This document shows, piece after piece, positions 11,661 through 24,600 of a DNA stretch of 64,000 nucleotides (within the stretch, counting starts at the first letter, position 1; each line of letters opens with the position of its first letter). Both the position numbers and the translations under genes were made by a program. Source of the stretch: Lamellibrachia satsuma (taxonomy: Eukaryota; Annelida; Polychaeta; Sabellida; Siboglinidae); NCBI GenBank assembly GCA_033239005.1, contig BSQZ01000025.1, forward strand, positions 7,626,501 through 7,690,500, given 5' to 3'. The notes below the pieces were generated by a model. That model was not told the origin of the DNA. It saw only the letters and a list, made by a program, of their open reading frames with translations, and did no database searches.

Positions 11661-14600
11661 ATGTATTTATAAACTCAATCAATCTAGGTACTTGTCTTAA
11701 CAGAGGGTACATGATATTTGCTTATATAAAGACATTAGACAATGTCCACAAGGCTTCACCTCCTGTAGTTGCATAAACTGTCTTGGAAAGGAAAGCATGC
11801 TGTGTGTCTGTATGTGGCTGTAGCAGTGCTAATTATTGTTTTCTGTGAGGGTGGTTTACCACCTGTCCCTGTGTACTCTAAGGGTCTCTAACCAGACTGC
11901 AAACTGGTACAGTATTAAACAATGGTATCCCAGACTGTCTCACTTGAGTCAACATACTGAATTGGTAACAACTAGCATAAGCTCTAAGTGGACTTTAACT
12001 CAGTCAGAGCTTCTGACTTGAAAAGATACTTCCTCTGGAAGACAACTTTGTGTAGCTTCACTGCATTCAAAAAGGGAATAGCTCAGACATACACAATGTC
12101 ATAAAATATTTGACTGTCAGGCTATCTGGTGTCAATACAGCTACACAAGTGTGCACACGTTGTGCTTTTGTATTAAAAGACATACAAAACTCTGTTGATC
12201 TCAATGCTTGTAAACAATTATTTGTGTTAAAGTCATATAAATTAGCGATTAAAAAAATTTGAGTTAAAAAAATCATAAATCAATTATTTTTTTGGAGTGA
12301 TTTAAATCAATGATTTAAATAAAATGATTTAAATCAAACAACCCTGAACCTGTATGAGACTTAAATTATATTTTATTGACAGTTTGTTCAGGTAGTTTGT
12401 GATATGAAACGTACTGTAAATGAATGTAATTGATTGTAATTGAAATAAATTTTCAATTATACAAAATATAACAATTACAATTACAGCACAAATTTGAAAC
12501 CATAATCAATTACAATTACACAATTTTGCTGTAATCAATTACAATTACGTAATTGGACCCAGTCCTGCTGGGTATTGTATAAGAGTAGGTTTTTATTTAA
12601 ATAATCATGCAGCTGCTTGTTGATCAATTTGTAAATAAATTTGAGTAGTTGAATACTATATATGTCATCAAGCTTTAAGTTTCTTAAAAATTAGTTCACT
12701 GAGCCAGGTAATTACTAGAAGTTATAATTCTATCTGTTCTTTTCTGTAATTTGATAATTTTATTATTTAGGTTACTCTGAGTCCTCCAGACCAACACTCC
12801 ATAATTGAGGTGGCATATGATTAGGGAGTTATAGATTGTTATTAGGATGTTGATTGATCGGATGTGTTTGACACTATTTAACACTCCTATGGTTTGTTTT
12901 TTTTTGGAAGCCAATGCATCTATATGACTAGCCCAATATAGGTGTTTGTTGATAGTGATACCGAGTAAATAAAAATTATCTACATATTCAATATTTCATT
13001 CAGCTATTTGAAGGAGAGGAAGCTGAACCTTTTTTTGTGGCATGAAATATCATGGCTTTTGTTTTCTTTACATTTAGTAAAAGTTTGTTCACTTTGAGCC
13101 AAATACTTATTTTTCAAATTCATTGTTTAGTCTTTCATTGTGAATATTGTTCATTATAATTTAGTGTAGTAAATAATGTGTCGTCTGCAAACATTATGAA
13201 CTTAATGAATTACTAGAGTGGATGATATCATTCATATACATATTGAACAATAAAGGCCCCAATATTGAGCCATGGGGTACACCCACTGTTATATTGAGCC
13301 CTGGGGTACACCCACTATTATATTGAGCCCTCGGGTACACCCACTATTATGTCAGCTTCGAAAGATTTAGCATTATTCATCTGAATAAACTGTTTCCTGT
13401 TTGATAAGTAGCTTTTGCAAAATTCTAGTGGCAAATTTGTAAACCCATAAAACTGTAATTTAGGTAAAAGAATATTATGGTCAAGGTGTCGTCATAATGT
13501 GACAACCCAAGTGGGTCTGTACAATAGAAACTTGTGTAGTCACAATGTGACAACCCAAGTGGGGCTGTACAGTAGAAACTTGTGTAGTCATAATGTGACA
13601 ATCCAAGTGGGGCTGTACAGTAGAAACTTGTGAAGTCATAATATGACAACCCAAGTGGAGCTGTACGGTAGAAACTTGTGTAGTCGTAATGTGACAATCC
13701 AAGTGGGGCCATACAGTAGAAACTTGTGTAGTCGTAATGTGACAATCCAAGTGGGGCCGTACAGTAGAAACTTGTGTAGTCATAATGTGACAATCCAAGT
13801 GGGGCTGTACAGTAGAAACTTGTGAAGTCATAATATGACAACCCAAGTGGAGCTGTACGGTAGAAACTTGTGTAGTCGTAATGTGACAATCCAAGTGGGG
13901 CCGTACAGTAGAAACTTGTGTAGTCGTAATGTGACAACCCAAGTGGGGCTGTACAGTAGAAACTTGTGTAGTCGTAATGTGACAACCCAACTGGGGCTGT
14001 ACAATAGAAACTTGTGGCAATCTTGTTAAAATCTTGTTAAATCTCTTGTTTCTGAGATTTTGTTGGGAACTTGCCAATTGTAACACGCATGAACACACAC
14101 ACACGCACGCACGCACACACACACACGGTCACCTACATGCATATCCACCTACTCATATACATTATTTCCAATTTTCACAACAGTAATCAACTCTCCCTGA
14201 CTTGTTGCAGTCGACAAGCAGCAGTTGATCGGTGGTCAGACAGCAACCAGTCCAGACAGCATCGGCTCAGAGGTGGCGCCACTGCAGGTTGAAGAATGCC
14301 AGAGGTACATAGCACTAAACTATTTTGTACTGGAAGATGCGCCTGTTTAGCTGCATTGTCTCTGTTCGTTACCACAAAATTGGTATATTCCATAGTATGT
14401 TGCAAAATATCATCAACAGCTTTTATAGCTGTCTAAATGTTTTGTGGGTTTTAAGCTGTGATCAAGAGAAAGATTGTATCTCTGAATGTCCTCATGACTG
14501 AGTGGAGACATGTTACCACCTACTAATAATGATTCACAACATTCCATTCTTCATTACCCCCTTTGTCTTCTAGGGCTATTCCAGATATGAATATAATATA

Positions 14601-16862
14601 TTATGGGGGCGGGATACACTTTTATTAATAATATATAGGTGTGTAGATATTAAAATATTATTATTATGAAAACTGTTATTGTTGGTCAAGTGCCTCCCCA
14701 GGTATATTTATTTCAGGAATAGCCTTTAGTGAGTCATTGACTGATGGGTAATTCTTATTTATATATGTTGTGGGTGTTCCAGTAACTCCCAGGCCACTAT
14801 GTATTTTCCCATATATTTGGAGCCCTGGAGGATTTACGTTTGATGGGAAGGACATGTCAGCCTTGGACAGTATGATATTCACCACCTCTGGCCCAACACT
14901 GGACAAGCATTGTGCCAACACTGGACCAGTACTGTCCAAAAACTGGGCCAATTGCCAGTGAACAACTGCCAAGGCTAAAGTGTCCTTTCCCATTGAAACA
15001 CAGTGGACAGTTACAAGTGACAGGCACTGACATATGCAATCCTACGATGCCAAGTAGTGTGTGACTTATTTACAACATTCTCTCTTTCATTTCTTGTTGT
15101 AGTCGAGCAAGAGGCGAGTCGAGCGAAAGTCTCAAGGTCATCGTTGTGTCGTCTGTTGTCTTTGGGATCGCCATATTAGTGGCCCTACTCGTCAGCATCA
15201 AGTACGCCCCACCTCAGGTATGCTCCACCGCCCTCATTGTTACCCCTCGTTATGTGGACTAGGGTCCCTGTATTTTTTTTTTAAATCAGTGTTGCCTAAG
15301 ACGCTAAATGCACTTTGTTTACTTTGTATTTCCACACATAACAAGCCGCAGTTCTATACAGGCATATAATATGCAGCTTATTAAATTAATTGGTCGTATT
15401 GTAAAAATTCATTGTCCTGACTGAGACAAGTGTTTTGTTAGTGTAACTGAAGTTGTAATTGTCTGTGTAGGTCATAGTTCATGTGTGCTTGGCTTTCAGG
15501 TTGGGTTGGCTTCAGCTGTTGTCGTTGCGGACGATGCAGCCTGTTCAACCATTGGGACTGATATGTTGAAGAAAGGTGGTTCTGGTGTGGATGCTGCTAT
15601 TGCGGCACTGCTGTGCCAAGGAGTTGTTCATATGCACACTTCCGGCATTGGAGGGTCAGTTTCTCTTCCTTGCAGGAGTATAAAGATTAAACTTCTGACT
15701 GCATTTCAGACAAATTTTGTGCATAAAGATTGACAAGACAAATTTAAAGAGTTAGATTAACCAGGTGTGTAATTTTGAATAAACTTGTTATAATATAATG
15801 ACAGTGGATGTAAAGTTTAAAATTTTTTGAGCCAGCCTGTTTTGTAAAGGCATTTCTATAATTTACAGTGTTCTATCTGAGTTAGCAACCTTATTTATTA
15901 TGTAATTATTGCGTAGTGTGACTGGTTTCATTGTGTTATATATCTATTCTAGCATTGTCACAGAACAAATGTCTTTTAATTGACCACAATTTCTTAATAT
16001 AATTTGACTGTTATCTGAGTGTTTTGGTCCAAATAACAACGTTAGAGGGAACATAATTTCATGGGTGTTAATGACTTAATGTCCCTCTTGTAATCCCAGG
16101 AACACCTGACCCCGATAAACTTTGTCTGCAAGTGTTGGAAATTGTCGACTGTTTGTGAATGTTCTGAATTGTGAGGTCACTATTCATGAACAGATACAGA
16201 CCAAACTGCATTCAACAAAAGTGTGGTTTATTAGAACACATTTTTGCATTGAAGACTTAACAGACATTGTTCATTAGAACACAATTGTGCATTGGAGACA
16301 TTAGAATATATATATAGTTCATTAGAGCACACTTGTGCATTGAAGAAATAATAGACATTGTTCGTTAAAACACACTTGTGCAGTGCAGACGTTAGAATAG
16401 ATATAGTTCATTAGAATACACTTGTGAAGTGCAGACATTAGAATATATTTATAGTTCATTAGAGCACCCTTTTGCATTGAAGAAATAATAGACATTGTTC
16501 ATTAGAACACATTTGTGCAGTGCAGACGTTAGAATATATATATATAGTTCATTAGAGCACACTTGTGCATTGAAGAAGTAAAATACATTTTTCATTAAAA
16601 CACACTTGTGCAATGCAGACATTAGAATAGATATAGTTCATTAGAATACACTTGTGCAGTGCAGACATTAGAATAGATGTAGTTATTTAGAACACACTTG
16701 TGCAGTGAAGACATAATATATATAGTTCATTAGAACACACTTGTGCAGTGCAAACATTAGAATATATATTATATATAGTTAATTAGAACACACTTGTACA
16801 TTGAAGACATTATACTATATATATATAGTTCATTAGAACATACTTGTTAAGTACATACATTA

Positions 16863-16942
<80 letters not shown>

Positions 16943-18586
16943 TGTGCAGTGCATTAGAATAGACATGGTTCATTAGAACACACTTGTGTAGTGAAGACAT
17001 TATAATATATTATAGTTCATTAGAACACACTTGCGCAGTGCAGACATTAGAATACACATAATTCATTAGAACACACTTGTGCAGTGCAGACATTATAATA
17101 TTTATAGTTTATTAGAACACACTTGTGCAGTGCAGACATTAGAAAACACATGGTTCATTAGAACACACTTGTGCAGTGCAAACATTAGAAAACATATGGT
17201 TCATTAGAACACACTTGCACAGTGCAGACATTAGAATACACATAATTCATTAGAACACACTTGTGCAGTGCAGACATTATAATATTTATAGTTCATTAGA
17301 ACACACTTGTGCAGTGCAGACATTATAATATATATATAGTTCATTAGAACACGCTTGTGCAGTGCAGACTTTATAATATATATAGTTCATTAGAACACGC
17401 TTGTGAAGTGAATACATTATAATAAACATTGTATATTAGAAAACACTTGTGCAGTGCAGACATTAGAATAGATATAGTTTATTAGAACACACTTGTGCAG
17501 TGCAAACATTAGAAAACACATGGTTCATTAGACCATACTTGTGCAGTGCAGACATTAGAATATATATAGTTCATACTGCATAATATAATTTTACAAAAAC
17601 AATCTTTGTACAGTATAGTCCTGACACTTGACTGTCCTGACACTTGACTGTCATGACAGGGGAGGCTGCATGTTGATCAGGGACCACAAGGAACAACATA
17701 CAGTCGCTATTGACTTCCGGGAGGAGGTGCCATCTAATGCATCTCGAAATCTTTCAGGCAACGTAAGTCACAATTATCAGTTGTCTGTTCTGACTCTGTC
17801 TTAGCCCCGCAATGTTTGATACTAAGCGAAACTGGTTTCATCAGGGGCCGTTCACAATTGTAGACATTTACCTATTTGTACAAAGTACACACAATTGTAG
17901 ACATATACCTATTCATACAAAGCATACACAGTTGTAGACATTTACCTATTTGTACAAAGTACACATAATTGTAGACATATACCTATTCATACAAAGCATA
18001 CACAATTGTAGACATTTACCTATTCGTACAATACAAAGCATACAAAATTGTAGACATTTACCTATTCGTACAATACAAAGCATACAAAATTGTAGACATT
18101 TACCTATTTGTACAAAGCATACACAATTGTAGACATTTACCTATTCGTACAATACAAAGCATACAAAATTTTAGACATTTACCTATTTGTACAAAGCATA
18201 CACAATTGTAGACATACCTATTCATACAAAGCATACACAATTGTAGCCATTTACCTATTCATGCTAAGCATACACAATTGTAGGGGGGGGGGCGAGGGGT
18301 TAGCAGTTGTTTCATTTAGCATTGTACATTAATGTATTTTTACAAGAAGCATTATTTAATATATTTGTTACATTACTCATATAGATACTTTTGTAACTTG
18401 TCTATTGTAAAGTACAACTTATTGTTTGAATATACATTGTTACTTGTAAGTAAGTTGGAGGTTGAAAACTGATTACGGAAACAGGTTATCCCTTTATTGA
18501 TATTATTAAATAGATCGTCCTGATTTCAAATTGCTGGTCACTTAGTCATTTAAATATCAGTATTTCCAGATATGATGATATATATA

Positions 18587-18678
<92 letters not shown>

Positions 18679-21600
18679 TCATGCATAGCTGGGTGTCTTG
18701 TTTCATAGCTGGGTGTCTTGTTTCATAGCTGGGTGTCCTTGTTGCGGTCCCTGGACAGCTGCGTGGTTTGGAGATGGCCCACAACAAGTATGGCAAGTAA
18801 GCACACTGGGAGCATGTCAAAGTTGTTACTTGCTCTCTGAAAGAGTACAATAATGCGTTTAGCATGAGTACATCCTGGAGAATTTTAAGTGCGTTTTTGT
18901 GGTGAAACAGTTGTGCTTGCACTGCTAAGACGGAGCTTGTCTGACTCTGTGGGAAGTTACTGCTGCGTCTGGTAAAGGACATGAGATAATTTGTTTAGTT
19001 GTCTTAATTAGAACACCTTGTAAAATGTTTATTGTGTAAGCATACTTTTTATTATATTCATTACATTTTATCAATCATGTATTTATGCATCTTTTTTTTA
19101 TATTTTACTCCAGATATACTGTATTTATAAGTAATTATTATGTGTGACATGAGCTAAACTGTGTAAATGGTACAATATTAAATTGTTATGTTGCTGAATT
19201 ACTAGGCTATTGTTTATTTTTTTTGCTGTTTTTGTAGTTGTTCAGTTTTGTTGTCGTAAAGAAGCACATGTTTAACACACCAGTTCATCTTTAGTGAATT
19301 GATGTTCTCGTTTCTTGGAATGTGAATTTTGACATAGTTTTTCCCACTCAAAAAACTGTGGTTATGTCTTCAAATATTTCCGAGAGAGTTGGTCGCAATA
19401 TTCGAAAATAGAACCGCATTTTTCTGAGAAATGATGTTAAAACATTCTTTCTGGGTCACTGTCATATAAATCTGCCTTACAGACTCGCTTGGAAAGACGT
19501 GGTCATGCCAGCAGTGGAACTTGCACAGAAAGGTTTCAATGAGTCCAAGGCATCAGGTGGGTGGCACCCCAATTATGCTGGAATTGTAATTTAAATTACA
19601 GACATCACACACATGACATTTGTCATGAATAAAGTCAACAGGTATTATATGGCCTACGTTTGTTTTATTAAGCAGCCTAAAAAGGTGGAACAGTCATTGT
19701 TTCATTCTGAATTACCAAACTATTACTTTTTTAACTGCCAGTTGTTTGTGTCTTTTGGAAATCTGAAGAGACACTAAACGCCACTGGTCCCTTGTACCTG
19801 ATGTCTATGCCAGGGGAAGTTAAAGATCCCACACATGGAAATGGGAAAGAAGCCTCGCAGAGTTGGTGGCCTTGATCTACATAAACCCACCCGGGGGTTG
19901 GTGGCCTTTATCTACATAAACCCATCTGGGGGGGTTGGTGGTCTTGATCTACATAAACCCACCCGGGGGTTGGTGGCCTTTATCTACATAAACCCACCTG
20001 GGGGGGTTAGTGGTCTTGATCTACATAAACCCACCCGGGGGTTGGTGGCCTTTATCTACATAAACCCACCTGGGGGGGTTAGTGGTCTTGATCTACATAA
20101 ACCCACCCGGGGGTTGGTGGCCTTTATCTACATAAACCCACCTGGGGGGGTTAGTGGTCTTGATCTACATAAACCCACCCGGGGGTTGGTGGCCTTTATC
20201 TACATAAACCCACCTGGGGGGTTGGTGGTCTTGATCTACATAAACCCACCCAGGGGTTGGTGGCCTTTATCTACATAAACCCACCTGGGGGGTTGGTGGC
20301 CTTGATCTACATAAACCCACCTGGGGGGGTTAGTGGTCTTGATCTACATAAACCCACCCGGGGGTTGGTGGCCTTTATCTACATAAACCCACCCGGGGGT
20401 TGGTGGCCTTTATCTACATAAACCCACCTGGGGGGGTTAGTGGTCTTGATCTACATAAACCCACCCGGGGGTTGGTGGCCTTTATCTACATAAACCCACC
20501 TGGGGGGGTTAGTGGTCTTGATCTACATAAACCCACCCGGGGGTTGGTGGCCTTTATCTACATAAACCCACCTGGGGGGGTTAGTGGTCTTGATCTACAT
20601 AAACCCACCCGGGGGTTGGTGGCCTTTATCTACATAAACCCACCTGGGGGGTTGGTGGTCTTGATCTACATAAACCCACCCAGGGGTTGGTGGCCTTTAT
20701 CTACATAAACCCACCTGGGGGGTTGGTGGCCTTGATCTACATAAACCCACCCAGGGGTTGGTGGCCTTTATCTACATAAACCCACCTGGGGGGGTTGGTG
20801 GTCTTGATCTACATAAACCCACCCGGGGGTTGGTGGCCTTTATCTACATAAACCCACCTGGGAGGGTTGGTGGTCTTGATCTACATAAACCCACCCAGGG
20901 GTTGGTGGCCTTTATCTACATAAACCCACCTGGGGGGGTTGGTGGTCTTGATCTACATAAACCCACCCGGGGGTTGGTGGCCTTTATCTACATAAACCCA
21001 CCCGGGGGTTGGTGGCCTTTATCTACATAAACCCACCTGGGGGGTTAGTGGTCTTGATCTACATAAACCCACCCGGGGGTTGGTGGCCTTCATCTACATA
21101 AACCCACCTGGGGGTTGGTGGCCTTGATCTACATAAACCCACCTGGGGGGTTGGTGGCCTTGATCTACATAAACCCACCTGGGGGGTTGGTGGCCTTGAT
21201 CTACATAAACCCACCCGGGGGTTGGTGGCCTTTATCTACATAAACCCACCCGGGGGTTGGTGGCCTTGATCTACATAAACCCACCTGGGGGGTTGGTGGC
21301 CTTTATCTACATAAACCCACCCGGGGGTTGGTGGTCTTGATCTACATAAACCCACCCGGGGGTTGGTGGCCTTTATCTACATAAACCCACCTGGGGGGTT
21401 GGTGGCCTTGATCTACATAAACCCACCTGGGGGGTTGGTGGCCTTCATCTACATAAACCCACCCGGGGGTTGGTGGCCTTTATCTACATAAACCCACCTG
21501 GGGGGTTGGTGGCCTTGATCTACATAAACCTACCCGGGGGGGGGTTGGTGGTCTTGATCTACATAAGCCCACCCGGGGGTTGTATCAACTGCTGCCAACA

Positions 21601-24600
21601 AGCCACTCTGGTACTGGAGAAAGAACCATGAGTGCCTTGTCTAGGCAGATACAGGCACAATATAAGACAACATTGTTATATTATAGATGTAAACTAGATC
21701 AAACCATAAATATCATTTCCAGCCAGCATCGTCACAGGTGATGCTCATCAGTTGACTAATTTAGCAAAAACCCTCGAGAGGGTGGCTAATGAGGGTGCAG
21801 ATGTCGTCTATACTGGGGCGATTGCTGAAGAAATAATGAATATGGTAAGCGTTGTTATTTATTTTTGTGTTAGCAGAACAGTGGTCAATATTATATCAAC
21901 TTATTAAGAAAATATGTACAGTTCATGCGCTTAGAAACACATTCCATTTCCACCCATTAAACAACCTTTCTGCCCAAAATGAATCTGTAGTGATTTTTTA
22001 GTTACTCATAAACTGCATTTGTGCCACCATAAATACTTCACAGAGGTGACATTTGTGCCACCATAAATACTTCACAGAGGTGACATTTGTGCCACCATAA
22101 ATACTTCACAGAGGTGACATTTCATAGTTCTGTGAGTGTTACAATTTACTGTGTAAATCCTGTTTTTGGTTTGTTTATAGAAACAGATTCAGGTTTCTTT
22201 TCCAAAACGTTTTAAAGACGTAAATGAAACCAACAGTCCTATTTGGTTGGTTCCGTGAAGGTATTTCTGCTTCGAATGTTGAACCTAGAGAATGCTGACA
22301 GGCACATGTTGTTTTCTTTTGTGTCACAATATAGATTTTGTTTTAATCATAACAATAAAGTTACTTACTATTACGTTCTTATTCGACGAAATGTCAAAGT
22401 AGTGAATAACTTTATAGTTGTGATTAAAAGATAATCTATATTACTGTTCCAACATGATGAGCATTTTCATGAAGCTTGTGTAATTCTGTGGAAAGTGTCC
22501 AGCAACAATCACAATGTTTACCAACACTGCCTGAGCGTTATTATTGATTGCGTAGTTTGATTATGAAACTAGAGATGTTGGAATGGACATTGATACTGTA
22601 TAATGTGGTTTCATGGTAAAAGCAATTGGACTTAGGACCATTAATACTGAGTAGTCTATGAAAGTATTCAGCAACAACCAAAATATGTACCAACATTGCC
22701 TCAGCGTTATCATTTATTATGTTGTTTGATTCTAAAACTGGTGTTGCGTTTTCAGAATAGTTGGTATTTCATGTGTTCATTGTACGGATGACATATAGTC
22801 TAAGTTATTCAACAGGTAAATAGTAATGGAGGCACGTTTATGATGGAGGATCTAATCAAGTACTCAGCACATCAAAGCAACCCTGTTGCCTCATCATTCC
22901 ATGGTAAGTTACTAAATATGTGTGTCATGAATTGTTTGGCCCCTTTTTTAATATTTGTGCTATATTTTTCATATTTATATGTGTGCTGTGATGTTGTATA
23001 CACTCACTTGTTGAGTGACATGTACATGGACCAAATAAAGAACATTTTGTCTAGCTTATACTGGCGTCTAGGCATCAATTGTTGTTACCTGTATTTTGCA
23101 TTCTTGTATTTTTAATACCAATTAAAATCGAATTCCTTTCAATTCAAACTAAAATTATATTTATTTGCTTCATGTGGTAAAAATTTTTGAATATAAATAT
23201 TTTTTTTGTTCATCACATATATTATAGCATCATTTTAGTGATCGAACAAGAGATACTTTTGATGCAAGGTCAGAATTGGAATGCTGATTAACCAATGAAA
23301 ATGTTACATGGATTTATATGACTTTATACAGAATTTCAGGTTAAAAATACAGATTAAAAAAATTACAGGGTTATGAAATTCTATGCAAAACTTACAGTAG
23401 TGAAGAATTTCCTGTGAAATCTCAACACAACATGTAACATTCAAGTGTAATAACATCTACACTTTGACAGTTTACTATGTAATAACACAAACACTTTGAC
23501 AGTTTACTATGTAATAACACCTACACTTTGACAGTTTACGATGTAATAACACCTACACTTTGACTGTTTACTATGTAATAACACCTACACTTTGACAGTT
23601 TACGATGTAATAACACCTACACTTTGGCAGTTTACTATGTAATAACACCTACACTTTGACAGTTTACTATGCTGCTGACATGTCTGGGGTGTTACAAGTG
23701 TGGCTGTCGAGTCAACCCATCCGGTAAAAGTCCCAGTCCTGCTGATGATATTCAATGTTCTTGACACTTTCCCCTAATTACAGGTGTGACTGTGGAGACG
23801 GCCCCTCCCCTGTCAGCTGGGCCAATACTGCCGATGATCCTCAATGTTCTTGACACTTTCCCCTAATTACAGGTGTGACTGTGGAGACGGCCCCTCCCCC
23901 GTCAGCCGGGCCAATACTGCTGATGATCCTCAATGTTCTTGACACTTTCCCCCTGTCTCCGGCCAACACCACTGACCCAGCGACCTACCATCGACTCATC
24001 GAGGTGTGTGCACACTTGTTCTCACGTACAACATGACGAAACTCTCACGAGTAATAGTAATTATGCACATATAAGTGACCTGTTCTATAAGTGACCTGTT
24101 CTATAAGTGACCTGTTCTATAAGTGACCTGTTCTAACAAAGAAGTTGTTTAGTGAATCATAAATAAAACATCTTGCGTTAGCAGTTGTCTATTTTATATC
24201 ATCATTTACTGGCGCGGTGGCTCAATGATTTGGTGCTCACCTCATTACCAGGAGCCTGGGTCTGAGCCTCAGGAGCCTGGGTCTGAGCCTCGAGTCTGGG
24301 TCTTAGCTTCAGGAGCCTGGGTCTGAGCCTCAGGAGCCTGGGTCTGAGCCTCAGGAGCCTGGGTCGGAGCCTCAGGAGCCTGGATCTGAGCCTCAGGAGC
24401 CTGGGTCTGAGCCTCAGGAGCCTGGGTCTGAGCCTCAGGAGCCTGGGTCTGAGCCTCAGGTTGAACATAGAAAATGGCTGTATGGAATATATCTCGTAAG
24501 ACATTAGAAGTGTACAAACTGTGCCAAGTAGTGTAGACTTCTAGAAATGATGATGTGCATTAATAAAAATTTTATTTAATCAGTGTATAGTGTACAGTGT

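Larger units (their letters stand above)
10453..13487 (-). pseudogene. LINE ORF2 (RT) fragment, broken by a minisatellite and a hAT insertion
   Basis: Reading on the minus strand from 13487: [33 protein letters not shown], then a GVPxGSI palm motif present three times (29-bp period, 13263-13350), [20 protein letters not shown], then [20 protein letters not shown] (12914-12696), [20 protein letters not shown] to YNTQ (12660-12568), an interruption, and [20 protein letters not shown] to the stop near 10453. The order is that of a Jockey/CR1-superfamily reverse transcriptase and thumb. Frameshifts and stops make it inactive. The gap at 10650-12567 is a minisatellite made from the element's own coding sequence plus a DNA transposon. 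Confidence 0.85.

Noticed and set aside
14676..14993. 105-codon minus-strand ORF
   Set aside because: No recognisable family; lies in an intron with short imperfect repeats.
18557..18982. 141-codon minus-strand ORF ending in a Tyr-Ile run
   Set aside because: Antisense to GGT7-like exon 6 and the (TA)n tract; no domain.
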